Source: Pseudidiomarina sediminum DSM 21906 (lineage in GTDB: Bacteria; Pseudomonadota; Gammaproteobacteria; Enterobacterales; Alteromonadaceae). Taken from it: DNA of 64,000 bases. Under the pieces are notes generated by a model. The model searched no databases and was not told where the DNA came from. It saw only the letters and a program-made list of their open reading frames with translations. Positions 46,933 through 58,511 of this stretch are shown piece after piece. Both the position numbers and the translations under genes were made by a program. The DNA lies in NCBI RefSeq assembly GCF_000423165.1, contig NZ_KE383983.1:1350376-1414375 (forward strand), written 5' to 3'. Every line of letters starts with the position of its first letter. The first letter of the stretch is position 1.

Positions 46933-48216
46933 TCAGCGACAGAGCCGCTGAAACTCTTGAAAATAAAGCGGATAGGTCTTCGCACTGCAGGCAGGATCTG
47001 CAATGGTAACACCGGCCTCGGAAAAGCCTAACAGCGAAAAACACATGGCCATGCGGTGGTCATCATAGGTCGCAATTTGGCTAGGCTGCAGACGCGCGGG
47101 CGGCGTCACACAAAGGTAATCGTCGCCCTCTTCCACGGTTGCGCCGGTTTTCGCCAGCTCGGTCGCCATGGCATGTAACCGGTCGGTTTCTTTGATGCGC
47201 CAGTTGGCAACATTACGAATGCAGGTGGTTCCCTCAGCGAATAAGGCCAAGGTTGCAAAGGTCATGGCTGCATCTGGAATGGCATTGAGATCAACATCAA
47301 TCGCCCGTAATTTACCGCCACTAACCACAGCGTATTCATCATGCAACGCTACCTCACCACCCATTTGACGAAGGTAATCGATGAATTGAATATCACCTTG
47401 AATACTCTTTTTGCCAATACCATGAATAGTCAAAGGTCCACCACCTAATACGCCAGCAGCCAACCAATAGCTTGCCGCACTCGCATCACCTTCAATCCAG
47501 TACTGCTCAGGTGAGCGATACTCTTGCTTGCCGGCAATTTGAAATTGCTGCGCACCGACCTGTTCAATGACAATGCCAAAATCGCGCAACATCGCGAGCG
47601 TGAGCTCGATATACGGCCAAGACACCACGGTACCGGTCAAAATAAGCGTTGATGGCTCAGGTAGCAGTGGCAACGCCATCAATAAGGCTGAAATGTATTG
47701 GCTGGACGCGCTGCCATTGACATGAACAGTCCCACCTTTCATGGCACCGCTAAGCTGAAGTGGCGGATAACCAGCGTTATTTTGATAGCTGATCTGCGCG
47801 CCACCTTCACGTAACGCATCGACCAAGTCCGCAATCGGGCGTTCTTGCATCCGTGCGTCACCGGTGAGGACCACGGGTGACGTCTGGGTTGCTGCCAATA
47901 CCGCGGTAAGGGGGCGCATGGCGGTCCCGGCATTGCCCAAGTACAGTTGTTCCGGTTGCGCTGGCCACTGCCCACCACAACCTTGCACACGCAATGTTGT
48001 CGGGGTCACCTCTGTAACACCCACGCCAAGCGCCGCAAGCGCTTCTAACATACGCTCGGTATCATCGCTGCGCAGCATATGACGTAACTCAGTGACCGTT
48101 CCAGAGGCACACAAGGCTGCCATTAAGAGCGCACGATTAGCGATACTTTTTGACCCAGGTAAATCGACCTCTCCACGGCATTGCGAGAGGCCTTGTAAGG
48201 TAATGGTGTCCAGCAC
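46933..48216 (-). CDS. aroA: 3-phosphoshikimate 1-carboxyvinyltransferase (EPSP synthase)
   Basis: This 427-residue shikimate-pathway enzyme shows LPGSKSIANRALLMAAL, GNAGTAMRPLTA and DDHRMAMCFSLLG, the class-I signatures. Start is a GTG at 48216, with AGGA about ten bases upstream. It follows hisC by seven bases within the amino-acid part of the gyrA-to-ihfB block. Confidence 0.97.
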   Translation of the reverse strand: MLDTITLQGLSQCRGEVDLPGSKSIANRALLMAALCASGTVTELRHMLRSDDTERMLEALAALGVGVTEVTPTTLRVQGCGGQWPAQPEQLYLGNAGTAMRPLTAVLAATQTSPVVLTGDARMQERPIADLVDALREGGAQISYQNNAGYPPLQLSGAMKGGTVHVNGSASSQYISALLMALPLLPEPSTLILTGTVVSWPYIELTLAMLRDFGIVIEQVGAQQFQIAGKQEYRSPEQYWIEGDASAASYWLAAGVLGGGPLTIHGIGKKSIQGDIQFIDYLRQMGGEVALHDEYAVVSGGKLRAIDVDLNAIPDAAMTFATLALFAEGTTCIRNVANWRIKETDRLHAMATELAKTGATVEEGDDYLCVTPPARLQPSQIATYDDHRMAMCFSLLGFSEAGVTIADPACSAKTYPLYFQEFQRLCR

Positions 48217-48223
48217 GAAAAGG

Positions 48224-49327
48224 TTATCCTAACAACTTGGTTAACGCGCGAATGAAGGTTTCATTCTCTTCAGGTAGGCCAATACTGACCCGCAAATGAC
48301 GTGGCAGCTCGTAACCCGCTACAGGACGAACGATGACGCCTTCTTGCAGCAATTGCTGGTATAGCTCACCGGCCTTTTCGCCCACCTCGATGGTGAGAAA
48401 GTTACCGTAAGATGGAATGTAATTCAGCCCCTGACGCTCACAGAAATCAACCAACTGTTGCATTCCCGCCGCATTGACCGCGATCGACTTATGCAAATAG
48501 TCATCATCGTCGAGGGCGACTTCGGCGGCCTTCAAACTCAAGCTGTTCATGTTAAATGGCTGACGGGCACGATTCATTAAATCAGCTACGTCTGGATGCG
48601 ACACCATATAACCAGCGCGTAATCCAGCTAAGCCATAGGCTTTTGAAAAGGTACGACTCACCACCAAGTTCGGGAAGCTGGCAATCCACTCTAACGACGG
48701 CGCGCGTTCCGCTTCTGGAACATACTCGTAGTAGGCTTCATCCAATACTACCAACACATTTGCCGGCACCTGACGAATGAAGTCATGCAAGGCTTCACTG
48801 GTCAAGAAAGTACCCGTTGGATTGTTCGGGTTAGCAATGAAGATCATGCGCGTTTTCGGCGTAATTGCGGCTAACATCGCCGGCAAATCATGGCCATAGT
48901 CTTTTGCCGGTACCGCGATACCTTTCGCACCAATTGCTTGCGTGACTAGTGGATAAACAACAAACGCGTGTTGCGCAAAAATGACTTCATGTTGATCGTT
49001 AACAAAGGTTCGCGCCAATAATTCCAACACATCATTTGAACCGTTGCCCAACGTAATCTGGGCCGTATCGACGGCAAACTTTTTCGCCAGTTTCGACTTT
49101 AAATAAAAACCGTTTGCATCAGGATAACGGGCCAAACCGGCCAAGGTATCTTGTAACGCAGCTTTCACCAACGGGCTGATACCTAAGGGGTTTTCGTTAG
49201 AGGCAAGTTTCACAATGTCACGAATTCCTAGCTCGCGTTCGAGCTCTTCAATAGGTTTGCCTGCCTGATAAGGCGATAAGTTTCGCACGCCAACATTGGC
49301 GAGTTGCTTTGCATCAAACTGGGTCAT
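48224..49327 (-). CDS. hisC: Histidinol-phosphate/aromatic aminotransferase
   Basis: This 367-residue PLP enzyme of fold type I has the cofactor lysine in SRTFSKAYGLAGLRAGY and the substrate segment NPNNPTGTF. HisC forms the amine of histidinol phosphate; many HisC2-type enzymes encoded next to aroA and serC also act on aromatic keto acids. The rest of the his operon is not here, so an aromatic or dual role is plausible. The gene lies 45 bases after serC. Confidence 0.9.
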   Translation of the reverse strand: MTQFDAKQLANVGVRNLSPYQAGKPIEELERELGIRDIVKLASNENPLGISPLVKAALQDTLAGLARYPDANGFYLKSKLAKKFAVDTAQITLGNGSNDVLELLARTFVNDQHEVIFAQHAFVVYPLVTQAIGAKGIAVPAKDYGHDLPAMLAAITPKTRMIFIANPNNPTGTFLTSEALHDFIRQVPANVLVVLDEAYYEYVPEAERAPSLEWIASFPNLVVSRTFSKAYGLAGLRAGYMVSHPDVADLMNRARQPFNMNSLSLKAAEVALDDDDYLHKSIAVNAAGMQQLVDFCERQGLNYIPSYGNFLTIEVGEKAGELYQQLLQEGVIVRPVAGYELPRHLRVSIGLPEENETFIRALTKLLG

Positions 49328-49372
49328 AATTAAGTTCTTTCAACTGTTGTTCAGTAAATTAATGAGTTTGTT

Positions 49373-50461
49373 TTAGCTATGTTTTTGTTCAAACTCACGC
49401 ATGAATGCGACCAGCGCCTCGACACCTGCCAATGGCATCGCGTTGTAGATACTGGCACGCATACCGCCGACAAAACGGTGTCCTTTTAAGCCTAACAGAC
49501 CTTGCTGTTCAGCTTGCTTCAAGAAATCACCATCACGTGCCGGATCGGCCAACAGGAATGGTACGTTCATTTTTGAACGAAAGTCAGGATGCACCGGGTT
49601 GCTGTAGAAGCTTGAGCTGTCAATATACTGATACAAAGTGTCGGCTTTCAACTGGTTAATCGCCCCAATCGCTTCCACGCCACCTTGCTCTTTTAGCCAC
49701 TCAAACACCAAACCCGACAAGTACCACGCCCACGTGTTCGGCGTGTTGTACATTGACCGGTCTTGCGCCTGTACGGTGTAATCCATAATGGTTGAGGTAT
49801 TTTGTTGCGCATGACCAAGCAGGTCATCACGGACAATAGCAATGGCGAAACCCGATGGACCAATGTTCTTCTGCGCTCCAGCGTAAATGACGCCAAATTT
49901 CTCGACCGTTAATGGCTCTGACAAGATGGATGACGACATATCAGCCACCAAAGGTGCGCTGAGATGATCAGGAATAGTATGCAAGGCAATGCCGTCTACG
50001 GTTTCGTTCGGACAATAATGGAAGTAAGCGGCATTCTCGCTAACCTGCCACTGCTCAGGCGCTGCAATCGCACGCCCTTGCTCAGTATCCACCACACCAC
50101 CAACAACATTAACCTTGGCAACATATTTTTGTGCTTCACGAATCGCAAAGTCAGACCAAATACCACAGTTAAGGTAATCGACTGTGGCATCTGGGCCTGC
50201 AATATTCTGCGGGACTGCAGAAAATTGCCCACGACCACCGCCATGCATAAACAACACTTGGTAGTTCTCAGGAATTGTCATGAGATCGCGCAAATCTTGT
50301 TCCGCTTTGGCGGCCATAGCCATAAAGGCTGGGTCACGGTGACTGATTTCCATCACCGATATTCCCGAACCCCGCCAACTTCGTAACTCTTCTTGAGCGC
50401 GTTCCAGAACCGCGCGCGGTAACATCGCTGGACCTGCAGAGAAATTAAACGGGGTTGTCAT
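49373..50461 (-). CDS. serC: Phosphoserine aminotransferase
   Basis: This 362-residue PLP enzyme forms phosphoserine (and the pyridoxine precursor 4-phosphohydroxythreonine) by transamination. It starts NFSAGPAMLP and has the cofactor lysine in AGAQKNIGPSG and the HGGGRGQFSAVP segment. It follows gyrA by nine bases and is clearly in the same transcription unit. Confidence 0.97.
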   Translation of the reverse strand: MTTPFNFSAGPAMLPRAVLERAQEELRSWRGSGISVMEISHRDPAFMAMAAKAEQDLRDLMTIPENYQVLFMHGGGRGQFSAVPQNIAGPDATVDYLNCGIWSDFAIREAQKYVAKVNVVGGVVDTEQGRAIAAPEQWQVSENAAYFHYCPNETVDGIALHTIPDHLSAPLVADMSSSILSEPLTVEKFGVIYAGAQKNIGPSGFAIAIVRDDLLGHAQQNTSTIMDYTVQAQDRSMYNTPNTWAWYLSGLVFEWLKEQGGVEAIGAINQLKADTLYQYIDSSSFYSNPVHPDFRSKMNVPFLLADPARDGDFLKQAEQQGLLGLKGHRFVGGMRASIYNAMPLAGVEALVAFMREFEQKHS

Positions 50462-50470
50462 GAGCTTCTA

Positions 50471-53101
50471 TTACTCCTCGCTATCGTCAGTTGGGGTTGC
50501 TGTGTCTTCGTCAGTGACATTTTCGACATCAGCTTCTAGCATTTCTTCAGGTAATTCGTCTTCGTCGATTTCGTCGATCCGCTGCAGGCCGACCACTTGC
50601 TCGTCATCAGCAGTACGAATCAGACGGACACCTTGGGTGTTACGACCTACGGTTGAGACCTCATTCACGCGGGTGCGCACCAAGGTACCTTTGTTACTGA
50701 TCAGCATGATTTGGTTGTTATCCAACACTTCCATCGCGCCAACCACAGCACCGTTACGCTCACTCACTTTAATGGAGACCACACCTTTGGTTGCCCGGCT
50801 CTTGGCTGGGTAATCCGTGATTGGCGTACGTTTACCATAGCCATTTTCGGTAACCGTAAGAATCGCTGGCATCTCGTCTTCAATGGTTTGCGGGACGATC
50901 AGCGACACCACTTTTTGCCCTTCTTCCAGACGAATACCACGTACACCCGTCGCAGTACGGCCCATTGAGCGTACTTGCTCTTCACTGAAGCGCACCACTT
51001 TACCGGCGTCAGAGAACAGCATCACTTCGTCACCTGCCGAGGTCATCGCCACGCCGATCAATTCATCGCCGTCATTCAAGTTCAAGGCAATGATACCGCC
51101 GTTACGTGGACGTGAGTAATCGACCATAGGAGTCTTCTTCACAGTACCGTTACGGGTGGCCATCAAGATGAACTTATCTTCAGGGTAGTCACGGGTCGGC
51201 AAGATCGCGGTAATGCGCTCGTCAGCCTCAAGCGGCAATAAGTTAACGATTGGACGACCGCGCGCCGCGCGACTCGCCAATGGCAACTGATACACCTTCA
51301 TCCAATAAATACGACCGCGGGTCGAGAAACAAAGGATGGTATCGTGGGTGTTCGCCACCCAAAGACGCTCAATGAAGTCTTCATCTTTCATCTTCGTCGC
51401 GGCTTTACCCTTACCACCACGGCGCTGCGCTTCGTACTCCGTCAACGGCTGGTACTTCACGTAACCATGGTGTGACAGCGTCAACACAACATCTTCTTCG
51501 TTGATGAGGTCTTCCATCGAGATGTCATGGGCTGCCGCAGTAATATCGGTACGGCGTTCGTCACCATAATCGGCTTTGATTTTCTCAAGCTCTTCACGGA
51601 TAACTTCCATCAAGCGTTCTGAGCTGTTGAGAATATGCAAGAGTTCTTCAATTTGCGCGAGCAAGGCTTTGTATTCATCGAGGATCTTCTCGTGCTCAAG
51701 CCCAGTCAATTTGTGTAAGCGTAAATCGAGAATCGCTTGCGCTTGTTCTTCGGTCAAATAGTACTGACCGTCACGGATGCCGTATTGCGGATCAAGATGA
51801 TCCGGACGTGCAGCGTCAACGCCAGCACGTTCAAGCATGGTCGCAACATCACCTAGCACCCAAGCGCGGCTGATCAATGCAGCTTTTGCTTCTGCTGCGG
51901 TTTGCGAGCGACGAATCAGTTCAATCACATCATCAATGTTGGCCAAGGCAATCGCAAGACCTTCAAGGATGTGCGCGCGCTCACGTGCTTTACGCAATTC
52001 ATAGACCGAGCGACGTGTCACCACTTCGCGACGGTGCAAGATAAAGCAATCGAGCATATCGCGCAGGTTAAACAAGCGCGGCTGATTCTTATCAAGGGCG
52101 ACCATGTTGATACCGAACACCACTTGCATTTGCGTGTTGGCATACAAATGATTCAGCACCACTTCACCGACTTCACCACGTTTCAGCTCGATAACGATAC
52201 GCATACCGTCTTTATCTGACTCGTCGCGTAAGCCACTGATGCCTTCCAAGCGTTTTTCTTTCACCAGCTCAGCGATTTTTTCAATCAGCTTCGCTTTGTT
52301 CACCTGATAAGGGATTTCGTTCACAATAATCGTTTCACGACCATTGCTATCGGTTTCAATTTCAGCTTTAGCACGTAAATGAATACGGCCACGGCCCGTT
52401 TTATAAGCTTCCACAATACCGGCACGCCCCGAAATGGTCGCAGCAGTTGGGAAGTCAGGGCCAGGAATGTATTCCATCAACTCATCGACAGTAATGTCAG
52501 GTTGATCGATCATCGCCAAACAGCCATTGACCACTTCGGTCAAGTTGTGCGGCGGAATGTTGGTCGCCATACCAACGGCAATCCCTGAAGAACCGTTCAC
52601 CAAAAGGTTCGGTACTCGGGTTGGCAACACATCAGGAATATGTTCGGTACCGTCGTAGTTCGGTACAAAATCAACGGTTTCTTTATCAAGGTCGGAAAGC
52701 AATTCGCTAGCAATTTTCGCCATCCGAATTTCGGTATAACGCATTGCTGCAGCGGAGTCGCCATCAACAGAACCGAAGTTACCTTGACCATCAACCAGCA
52801 TGTAACGCAACGAGAACGGCTGCGCCATACGGACGATGGTATCGTACACAGCACTGTCACCATGCGGGTGATACTTACCGATGACGTCACCAACGATACG
52901 TGCTGACTTTTTATAAGGCTTATTAAAATCGTTGCGCAATTCGTTCATTGCGAACAACACCCGGCGATGCACCGGCTTCAAACCATCGCGCACATCCGGT
53001 AGCGCTCGGCCGACAATGACGCTCATTGCATAGTCGAGGTACGAACTTTTCAGTTCATCTTCGATATTGACCGGAACGACTTCTCTGGCGAGATCACTCA
53101 T
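50471..53101 (-). CDS. gyrA: DNA gyrase subunit A
   Basis: From the ATG at 53101 (AGGGA upstream) this is 876 residues. It cuts and rejoins DNA with the catalytic Tyr122 in MRYTEIRM. The GyrA box QRRGGKG at the start of the C-terminal DNA-wrapping domain and an acidic C-terminal tail are present. Ser83 and Asp87 in HGDSAVYD are the wild-type residues of the quinolone region. It leads the block gyrA-serC-hisC-aroA-cmk-rpsA-ihfB and is divergent from ubiG across 167 bases. Confidence 0.98.
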   Translation of the reverse strand: MSDLAREVVPVNIEDELKSSYLDYAMSVIVGRALPDVRDGLKPVHRRVLFAMNELRNDFNKPYKKSARIVGDVIGKYHPHGDSAVYDTIVRMAQPFSLRYMLVDGQGNFGSVDGDSAAAMRYTEIRMAKIASELLSDLDKETVDFVPNYDGTEHIPDVLPTRVPNLLVNGSSGIAVGMATNIPPHNLTEVVNGCLAMIDQPDITVDELMEYIPGPDFPTAATISGRAGIVEAYKTGRGRIHLRAKAEIETDSNGRETIIVNEIPYQVNKAKLIEKIAELVKEKRLEGISGLRDESDKDGMRIVIELKRGEVGEVVLNHLYANTQMQVVFGINMVALDKNQPRLFNLRDMLDCFILHRREVVTRRSVYELRKARERAHILEGLAIALANIDDVIELIRRSQTAAEAKAALISRAWVLGDVATMLERAGVDAARPDHLDPQYGIRDGQYYLTEEQAQAILDLRLHKLTGLEHEKILDEYKALLAQIEELLHILNSSERLMEVIREELEKIKADYGDERRTDITAAAHDISMEDLINEEDVVLTLSHHGYVKYQPLTEYEAQRRGGKGKAATKMKDEDFIERLWVANTHDTILCFSTRGRIYWMKVYQLPLASRAARGRPIVNLLPLEADERITAILPTRDYPEDKFILMATRNGTVKKTPMVDYSRPRNGGIIALNLNDGDELIGVAMTSAGDEVMLFSDAGKVVRFSEEQVRSMGRTATGVRGIRLEEGQKVVSLIVPQTIEDEMPAILTVTENGYGKRTPITDYPAKSRATKGVVSIKVSERNGAVVGAMEVLDNNQIMLISNKGTLVRTRVNEVSTVGRNTQGVRLIRTADDEQVVGLQRIDEIDEDELPEEMLEADVENVTDEDTATPTDDSEE

Positions 53102-53268
53102 AGTTATATCCCTAAACGACTCTGTCTTTTTATAATTTTCAAGGCCCGCCATTATACCCTTAGCGGCGCGCCCTCGCATCCTTTTTCCCGAACCAAGCAG
53201 GCTTATGCTTTTTTTACGTCGGTAGCTTCAGTACACTGTACCTAGTTTTTCCACGAAGCAGAAGTACT

Positions 53269-53991
53269 ATGCAGCAAACTGACAACGTTGATCCTAAAGA
53301 AATTGAAAAGTTTAGCGCCCTTGCCTCACGTTGGTGGGATCCTGAGGGTGAATTTAAGCCATTGCACCAAATTAACCCGTTGCGGGTCGATTTTATCCAA
53401 CGCCAGTGCGACGGTGTGTTTGGTAAACGCGTGGTCGATATCGGCTGTGGTGGCGGTTTGGTTGCAGAGACGCTGGCGAAAGCCGGGGCTAGGGTCACGG
53501 GTATCGACCTTGCTGAGCAATCCTTGCAAGTGGCCAAGCTGCATGCCTTGGAAAGTCAGGTCAAGGTGGACTATCAATGTATAGCTGCAGAGACCTTCGC
53601 GGCAGAACACGCTGGCCAATTTGATTTAGTTACCTGTTTAGAAATGCTTGAACATGTTCCTGAGCCAGAAAAGATTGTTGCTGCGGCGGCTCAATTAGTA
53701 AAGCCGGGTGGCACCTTAGTGTTTTCAACACTGAATCGGAACGTTAAATCGTGGCTCCTTGGCATTGTTGCCGCGGAGTACGTGTTGAAATGGGTGCCAA
53801 AAGGCACACATGAACATGCGAAATTTATTCAACCAGCTGAACTGTTAGCGATGACCGACAAGGTTGGCTTACAGGCGACTGCGATGACCGGCATCCATTA
53901 TACGCCGTGGCGTGGCTTCTATCTTGATGATAGTAATGTCGACGTCAATTACCTTGTTGCCCTGAAGCGGCCTGAGTCGGCTGCGGCATGA
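53269..53991 (+). CDS. ubiG: Ubiquinone biosynthesis O-methyltransferase
   Basis: This 240-residue SAM-dependent enzyme performs both O-methylations of ubiquinone synthesis. VDPKEIEKFSALASRWWDP is the typical UbiG start, with DIGCGGGL as SAM motif I and CLEMLEHVPEP downstream. The stop overlaps the start of the HAD phosphatase gene by four bases (ATGA). Placement opposite gyrA is conserved in many gammaproteobacteria. Confidence 0.97.
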   Translation: MQQTDNVDPKEIEKFSALASRWWDPEGEFKPLHQINPLRVDFIQRQCDGVFGKRVVDIGCGGGLVAETLAKAGARVTGIDLAEQSLQVAKLHALESQVKVDYQCIAAETFAAEHAGQFDLVTCLEMLEHVPEPEKIVAAAAQLVKPGGTLVFSTLNRNVKSWLLGIVAAEYVLKWVPKGTHEHAKFIQPAELLAMTDKVGLQATAMTGIHYTPWRGFYLDDSNVDVNYLVALKRPESAAA

Positions 53992-54659
53992 CATTAGCAG
54001 CGCCTGACCGACGCCCCAGCGCCGTCTTATTTGATCTCGACGGCACCTTGTTGGATACCGCGCCCGATTTGTGTGCAGCACTGAACACCGTGCTGCACGC
54101 TGAAGGTCGACCCGCATTAGATCTTGTCACCGCGCGTTTACAAGCTACCCACGGTTCCCGCAGTCTGCTTGACTATGCTTTTGGCGACACCGATGCCGCC
54201 CGTCGTCAGCAATTACGACAAGCTTTTTTAACCGCTTATCAGCAGGCTATCGCGGTACATACTTGCTATTACCAAGGCATCACCGAGGTGCTCGCGCATT
54301 TGCAACAGGCCGAAATACCTACCGCTATTGTCACCAATAAGCCAGGGGCTTTGACCGAGCAATTGGTACCGTATTTCCCCGAACTCCATCACATCAGCGT
54401 ACGGGTTGCGGGCGATATCCTAGCGGTTGCTAAACCGCATCCGGAGCCGCTGCTGTTGGCCGCCGATCAACTCGGCATCGCGGCTGAAAACTGTTGGTAT
54501 GTGGGTGACGCCGAAACCGACATCATCGCTGGCCGCACAGCGGGCATGCGCACAGCGCTTGCAAGCTACGGATATTGCGCACCAAACGCAGCGCTCGAAA
54601 CCTGGGGAGCTGACTGGATTTTACGTGCCCCAAACGATTTGCTGCAGTTACTTCGTTAA
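53988..54659 (+). CDS. HAD phosphatase, Gph/MupP type
   Basis: This 223-residue hydrolase has the HAD motifs FDLDGTLLDT (motif I), IVTNKPG (motif II), KPHPEPL (motif III) and YVGDAETDIIAG (motif IV). It fits phosphoglycolate phosphatase (Gph). However, a homolog coupled to ubiG in Pseudomonas, MupP, dephosphorylates N-acetylmuramate 6-phosphate in cell-wall recycling, so MupP is equally plausible. The four-base overlap with ubiG supports that comparison. Confidence 0.88.
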   Translation: MTLAAPDRRPSAVLFDLDGTLLDTAPDLCAALNTVLHAEGRPALDLVTARLQATHGSRSLLDYAFGDTDAARRQQLRQAFLTAYQQAIAVHTCYYQGITEVLAHLQQAEIPTAIVTNKPGALTEQLVPYFPELHHISVRVAGDILAVAKPHPEPLLLAADQLGIAAENCWYVGDAETDIIAGRTAGMRTALASYGYCAPNAALETWGADWILRAPNDLLQLLR

Positions 54660-55018
54660 GGGCTATTTAGTGGAAGCTTTCTTTTACAACCACTAGATAT
54701 TGGGGTTTTCTGCGCATTTGTTCATCACAGCGTTGGCGACTTTTGCGTCATCAAGATGTCGCAAAAATTTATTTTTTTTAGGCTTGAAATTCCTCAAGTG
54801 CAAGAACGACAAGCCTTTTCAAGGAGCTGCAAAAATCCCCTCGCCGAAAGGCATAACTATTTACGTTTTTCAATCTTGATCAACCGCTAATAAGTGCTAG
54901 CATACAACTAATCTTTCACCCCAAGATATTGTGTAATATTCACACAGAAACCTGCTTTACACCTATATCTTGTGGTACCAACATAAAATCATAACGACAA
55001 ACTTGGTGGGTGCGCCGC
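54660..55018 (+). promoter_or_regulatory. nrdA upstream regulatory region
   Basis: These 359 bases have no gene. They contain a candidate promoter, TTGATC (54876-54881) with TAGCAT 16 bases later (54898-54903), and two NrdR-like boxes further downstream. A T-rich stretch near 54770 lacks a convincing hairpin. The length suggests elaborate control of the nrd operon. Confidence 0.45.
54919..54975 (+). promoter_or_regulatory. Two NrdR boxes upstream of nrdAB
   Basis: CCCCAAGATATTGTGT (54919-54934) and CACCTATATCTTGTGG (54960-54975) both match the NrdR consensus, roughly ACACwATATaTTGTGT, in one or other orientation. They share the ATATCTTG core. Their centres are 41 bases apart, close to four helical turns, so both face the same side of the DNA. 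NrdR represses ribonucleotide reductase operons according to ATP/dATP. Confidence 0.65.
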
Positions 55019-57358
55019 ATGAATCAACAGCTTTTCGTAACTAAACGCAGTGGTGAACGTGAACCTCTTGATCTCGATAAAATTCATCGTGTCATCAGTT
55101 GGGCTTCCGAAGGTCTTGAAAATGTTTCTGTCTCCGAAGTTGAAATTCGCTCACGAATTCAATTTTATGACGGCATCAAAACCGAAGACATCCACGAAAC
55201 CATCATCAAAGCTGCAGCAGACTTAATCTCTGAAGATGCACCCGATTACCAATACTTAGCTGCCCGCTTAGCTGTTTTCCATCTGCGCAAACTGGCCTAC
55301 GGTGAGTTTGAACCACCCCACCTTTATGACCATGTCAAAACCATGGTCAACAGTGGTCGTTACGATAAGCACCTACTTAATGATTACGACGCTGCCGAGT
55401 TTGAATTGATGAACAACTTCATCGATCACGGCCGCGACTTGAACTTCTCTTACGCTGCCGTGAAGCAACTTGAAGGCAAGTACCTCGTTCAGAACCGCGT
55501 TACGGGCGAAATTTTCGAGAGCGCTCAGTTCCTTTATATTTTGGTGGCAGCCTGTTTGTTTGCCAACTATCCAAAAGATACGCGCCTTGATTACGTGAAA
55601 CGTTTTTACGATGCCGCGTCACAGTTCAAAATTTCATTGCCAACGCCAATTATGGCTGGCGTACGTACCCCAACGCGTCAATTTAGCTCATGTGTCTTGA
55701 TTGAAGCTGGCGACAGCCTCGATTCGATCAACGCAACAGCAAGCGCCATCGTCAAATATGTCTCGCAACGTGCCGGTATCGGTATTAACGCCGGTCGTAT
55801 TCGTGCACTTGGTAGCCCAATTCGTGGCGGAGAAGCCTTCCACACAGGTTGTATTCCGTTCTACAAATACTTCCAAACAGCAGTGAAAAGCTGTTCGCAA
55901 GGCGGTGTACGTGGTGGTGCAGCCACCCTTTTCTACCCATTATGGCACCTCGAGGTTGAGAGCCTGTTGGTATTAAAGAACAACCGCGGCGTTGAAGAAA
56001 ACCGTGTGCGTCACCTTGACTACGGTGTGCAGTTTAACCGTCTGATGTATCAGCGCTTAGTCAAAGATGACTTCATTACCTTATTTAGCCCATCGGACGT
56101 ACCCGGTTTATACGACGCGTTTTTCGCCGACCAAGCTGAGTTTGAGCGTTTGTACGTACAATACGAAAACGACGAATCGATTCGTAAGAAGCGTATTAAA
56201 GCCATTGAGCTGTTTAGTCTGTTCATGCAAGAGCGTGCCAGTACCGGTCGTATTTATTTGCAAAACGTTGACCACTGCAACACGCACAGCCCGTTTGATG
56301 CGAAGGTCGCACCGATCCGCCAGAGTAACCTGTGCTTGGAAATTGCCTTGCCAACCAAGCCACTGAAGCACGTCAACGACGAAGAAGGCGAAATCGCCCT
56401 TTGTACGTTGTCGGCGTTTAACCTAGGTGCCATCAACTCACTGGATGAACTTGAAGAAATGGCTGAATTGGCCGTACGTGCCCTTGATAGCTTGCTCGAT
56501 TACCAAGAGTACCCAGTTCCGGCTGCCTACAACGCCACCATGGGCCGTCGTACGTTAGGGATTGGCGTGATCAACTTCGCCTATTACCTAGCGAAAAACG
56601 GTGTCCGTTACTCAGACGGTTCAGCCAATGGTCTTGTGCATCGCACTTTTGAAGCCATCCAGTACTATCTGATGAAAGCTTCAATGAACTTAGCAAAAGA
56701 GCTCGGCGCTTGTCCGAAGTTTAATGAGACGACCTATGCGCAAGGTCTGATGCCGATTGATACGTACAAGAAAGACTTGGACGCTGTTTGCAACGAACCG
56801 CTGCAACTGGACTGGGATCAACTACGTAAAGACATTCAACAGTATGGTATGCGTAACTCAACGCTCTCAGCCTTGATGCCGTCAGAGACCTCGTCGCAGA
56901 TCTCTAACGCAACCAATGGTATTGAACCACCGCGCGGCCATATCAGTATTAAAGCGTCGAAAGACGGTGTCACCAAACAAGTCGTGCCGGAGTACGAAAC
57001 GCTAAAAGACGCCTACGAATTATTATGGACGTTGCCAAACAACAAAGGTTATTTGGAATTGGTCGGCATTATGCAGAAGTTTGTTGACCAAACGATTTCT
57101 GCCAACACCAACTATGACCCAAGCAAGTTCGAAGGCGGCAAAGTCTCGATGAAGCAATTGCTGCAAGACTTACTCTACGCATACAAGTTGGGCGTGAAGA
57201 CCTTGTATTACCACAACACGCGTGATGGTGCTTCGGACAATCAAGTCGACTTACGTGACAAAGTCGAAGCGAAGCAGCGTGAAGAAGAGAACAGTCAAGC
57301 GACCGTGGCAGTTGTCGAAGAAGACGACGATTGTGCCGGCGGCGCATGTAAAATCTAA
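55019..57358 (+). CDS. nrdA: Ribonucleoside-diphosphate reductase class Ia, alpha subunit
   Basis: From the ATG at 55019 (GGTGGG eight bases upstream) this is 779 residues. It has an N-terminal ATP-cone regulatory domain ([18 protein letters not shown]). The active-site cysteines lie in [19 protein letters not shown] and [11 protein letters not shown], and the C-terminal redox pair in [10 protein letters not shown]. It reduces ribonucleotides with the radical supplied by NrdB. It heads the nrdA-nrdB-yfaE-grxA run behind the NrdR boxes. Confidence 0.97.
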   Translation: MNQQLFVTKRSGEREPLDLDKIHRVISWASEGLENVSVSEVEIRSRIQFYDGIKTEDIHETIIKAAADLISEDAPDYQYLAARLAVFHLRKLAYGEFEPPHLYDHVKTMVNSGRYDKHLLNDYDAAEFELMNNFIDHGRDLNFSYAAVKQLEGKYLVQNRVTGEIFESAQFLYILVAACLFANYPKDTRLDYVKRFYDAASQFKISLPTPIMAGVRTPTRQFSSCVLIEAGDSLDSINATASAIVKYVSQRAGIGINAGRIRALGSPIRGGEAFHTGCIPFYKYFQTAVKSCSQGGVRGGAATLFYPLWHLEVESLLVLKNNRGVEENRVRHLDYGVQFNRLMYQRLVKDDFITLFSPSDVPGLYDAFFADQAEFERLYVQYENDESIRKKRIKAIELFSLFMQERASTGRIYLQNVDHCNTHSPFDAKVAPIRQSNLCLEIALPTKPLKHVNDEEGEIALCTLSAFNLGAINSLDELEEMAELAVRALDSLLDYQEYPVPAAYNATMGRRTLGIGVINFAYYLAKNGVRYSDGSANGLVHRTFEAIQYYLMKASMNLAKELGACPKFNETTYAQGLMPIDTYKKDLDAVCNEPLQLDWDQLRKDIQQYGMRNSTLSALMPSETSSQISNATNGIEPPRGHISIKASKDGVTKQVVPEYETLKDAYELLWTLPNNKGYLELVGIMQKFVDQTISANTNYDPSKFEGGKVSMKQLLQDLLYAYKLGVKTLYYHNTRDGASDNQVDLRDKVEAKQREEENSQATVAVVEEDDDCAGGACKI

Positions 57359-57375
57359 TTGGAAGGCGTGAACAA

Positions 57376-58506
57376 ATGAGTTATTCAACCTTTAACAAGA
57401 ATCAGATCAACCCGCTTAACGAACCTATGTTCTTTGGTAACTCGGTGAACGTGGCGCGTTACGATCAGCAAAAGCACAGCATTTTCGAAAAGCTTATCGA
57501 GAAACAAATCAGCTTCTTCTGGCGTCCAGAAGAAGTTGATGTAAGCCGTGACCGTGTTGATTTTCAAGGCTTAACGGACAGTGAAAAGCACATTTTCATT
57601 TCCAACTTGAAGTATCAAACCTTGCTTGATTCTGTTCAAGGTCGTAGCCCAAACATCGCCCTACTGCCAATCGTGTCGATTCCAGAGTTAGAAACCTGGA
57701 TTGAAACCTGGTCGTTTTTTGAAACCATTCATTCACGTTCGTACACGCACATTTTGCGTAACCTCTTTACCGACCCAAGCGATGTGTTTGAAGACATTGT
57801 GATCAACAAAGAGATCCAAAAGCGTGCAGAAGACATTTCGCGCTATTACGATGACCTCATCTTCTTCACCCAGTTGTGGCAAACCCACGGTGAAGGTGAT
57901 ATTGAAGTGCACGGCGAAGTCCACCATGTCAGCATGCGGGAATTGAAGAAGAAGCTGTTCTTGTGCATTAACTCGGTGAACGCACTTGAAGCGATTCGTT
58001 TCTACGTTAGTTTTGCCTGCACCTTCGCCTTTGCCGAGCGCGATTTGATGGAAGGTAACTCTAAGATCATTCGTTTGATTGCCCGTGACGAAAACCTCCA
58101 TTTGGTATCGACACAGAACATTCTTAACTTATGGCAATACGGCAAAGACGATCCTGAAATGAAAGAAATTGCCGAAGAATTACGTGACGAAGCGCTGGCG
58201 ATCTTTATGAAAGCGGTTGAGCAAGAAAAAGAATGGGCACACTACCTATTCCGTCATGGTTCAATGATTGGTTTGAACGAAGAGATCCTGTGCCAGTATG
58301 TCGAGTACATCGCCAACATGCGGATGGAAGCCATTGGTTTTGACGCTCCGTTCAAACAACGCAGCAACCCACTCCCGTGGATGAACAAATACCTTGTCTC
58401 TGACAACGTTCAGGTCGCCCCACAAGAAGCCGAAATCAGTTCTTACCTTGTCGGTCAAATCGACAGCGCCGTAAGTGCCTCTGATTTGGGAGACTTCGAG
58501 CTGTAA
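57376..58506 (+). CDS. nrdB: Ribonucleoside-diphosphate reductase class Ia, beta subunit
   Basis: This 376-residue diiron protein generates and holds the tyrosyl radical. Metal-binding segments are [33 protein letters not shown] and [12 protein letters not shown]; the flexible C-terminus that docks NrdA ends DLGDFEL. GAAGG precedes the start, 18 bases after nrdA. Length equals that of E. coli NrdB (376). Confidence 0.97.
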   Translation: MSYSTFNKNQINPLNEPMFFGNSVNVARYDQQKHSIFEKLIEKQISFFWRPEEVDVSRDRVDFQGLTDSEKHIFISNLKYQTLLDSVQGRSPNIALLPIVSIPELETWIETWSFFETIHSRSYTHILRNLFTDPSDVFEDIVINKEIQKRAEDISRYYDDLIFFTQLWQTHGEGDIEVHGEVHHVSMRELKKKLFLCINSVNALEAIRFYVSFACTFAFAERDLMEGNSKIIRLIARDENLHLVSTQNILNLWQYGKDDPEMKEIAEELRDEALAIFMKAVEQEKEWAHYLFRHGSMIGLNEEILCQYVEYIANMRMEAIGFDAPFKQRSNPLPWMNKYLVSDNVQVAPQEAEISSYLVGQIDSAVSASDLGDFEL

Positions 58507-58511
58507 ACCTG

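Noticed and set aside
49964-50386. 140-codon plus-strand frame inside serC
   Set aside because: Antisense shadow of serC; no motif, no ribosome-binding site.
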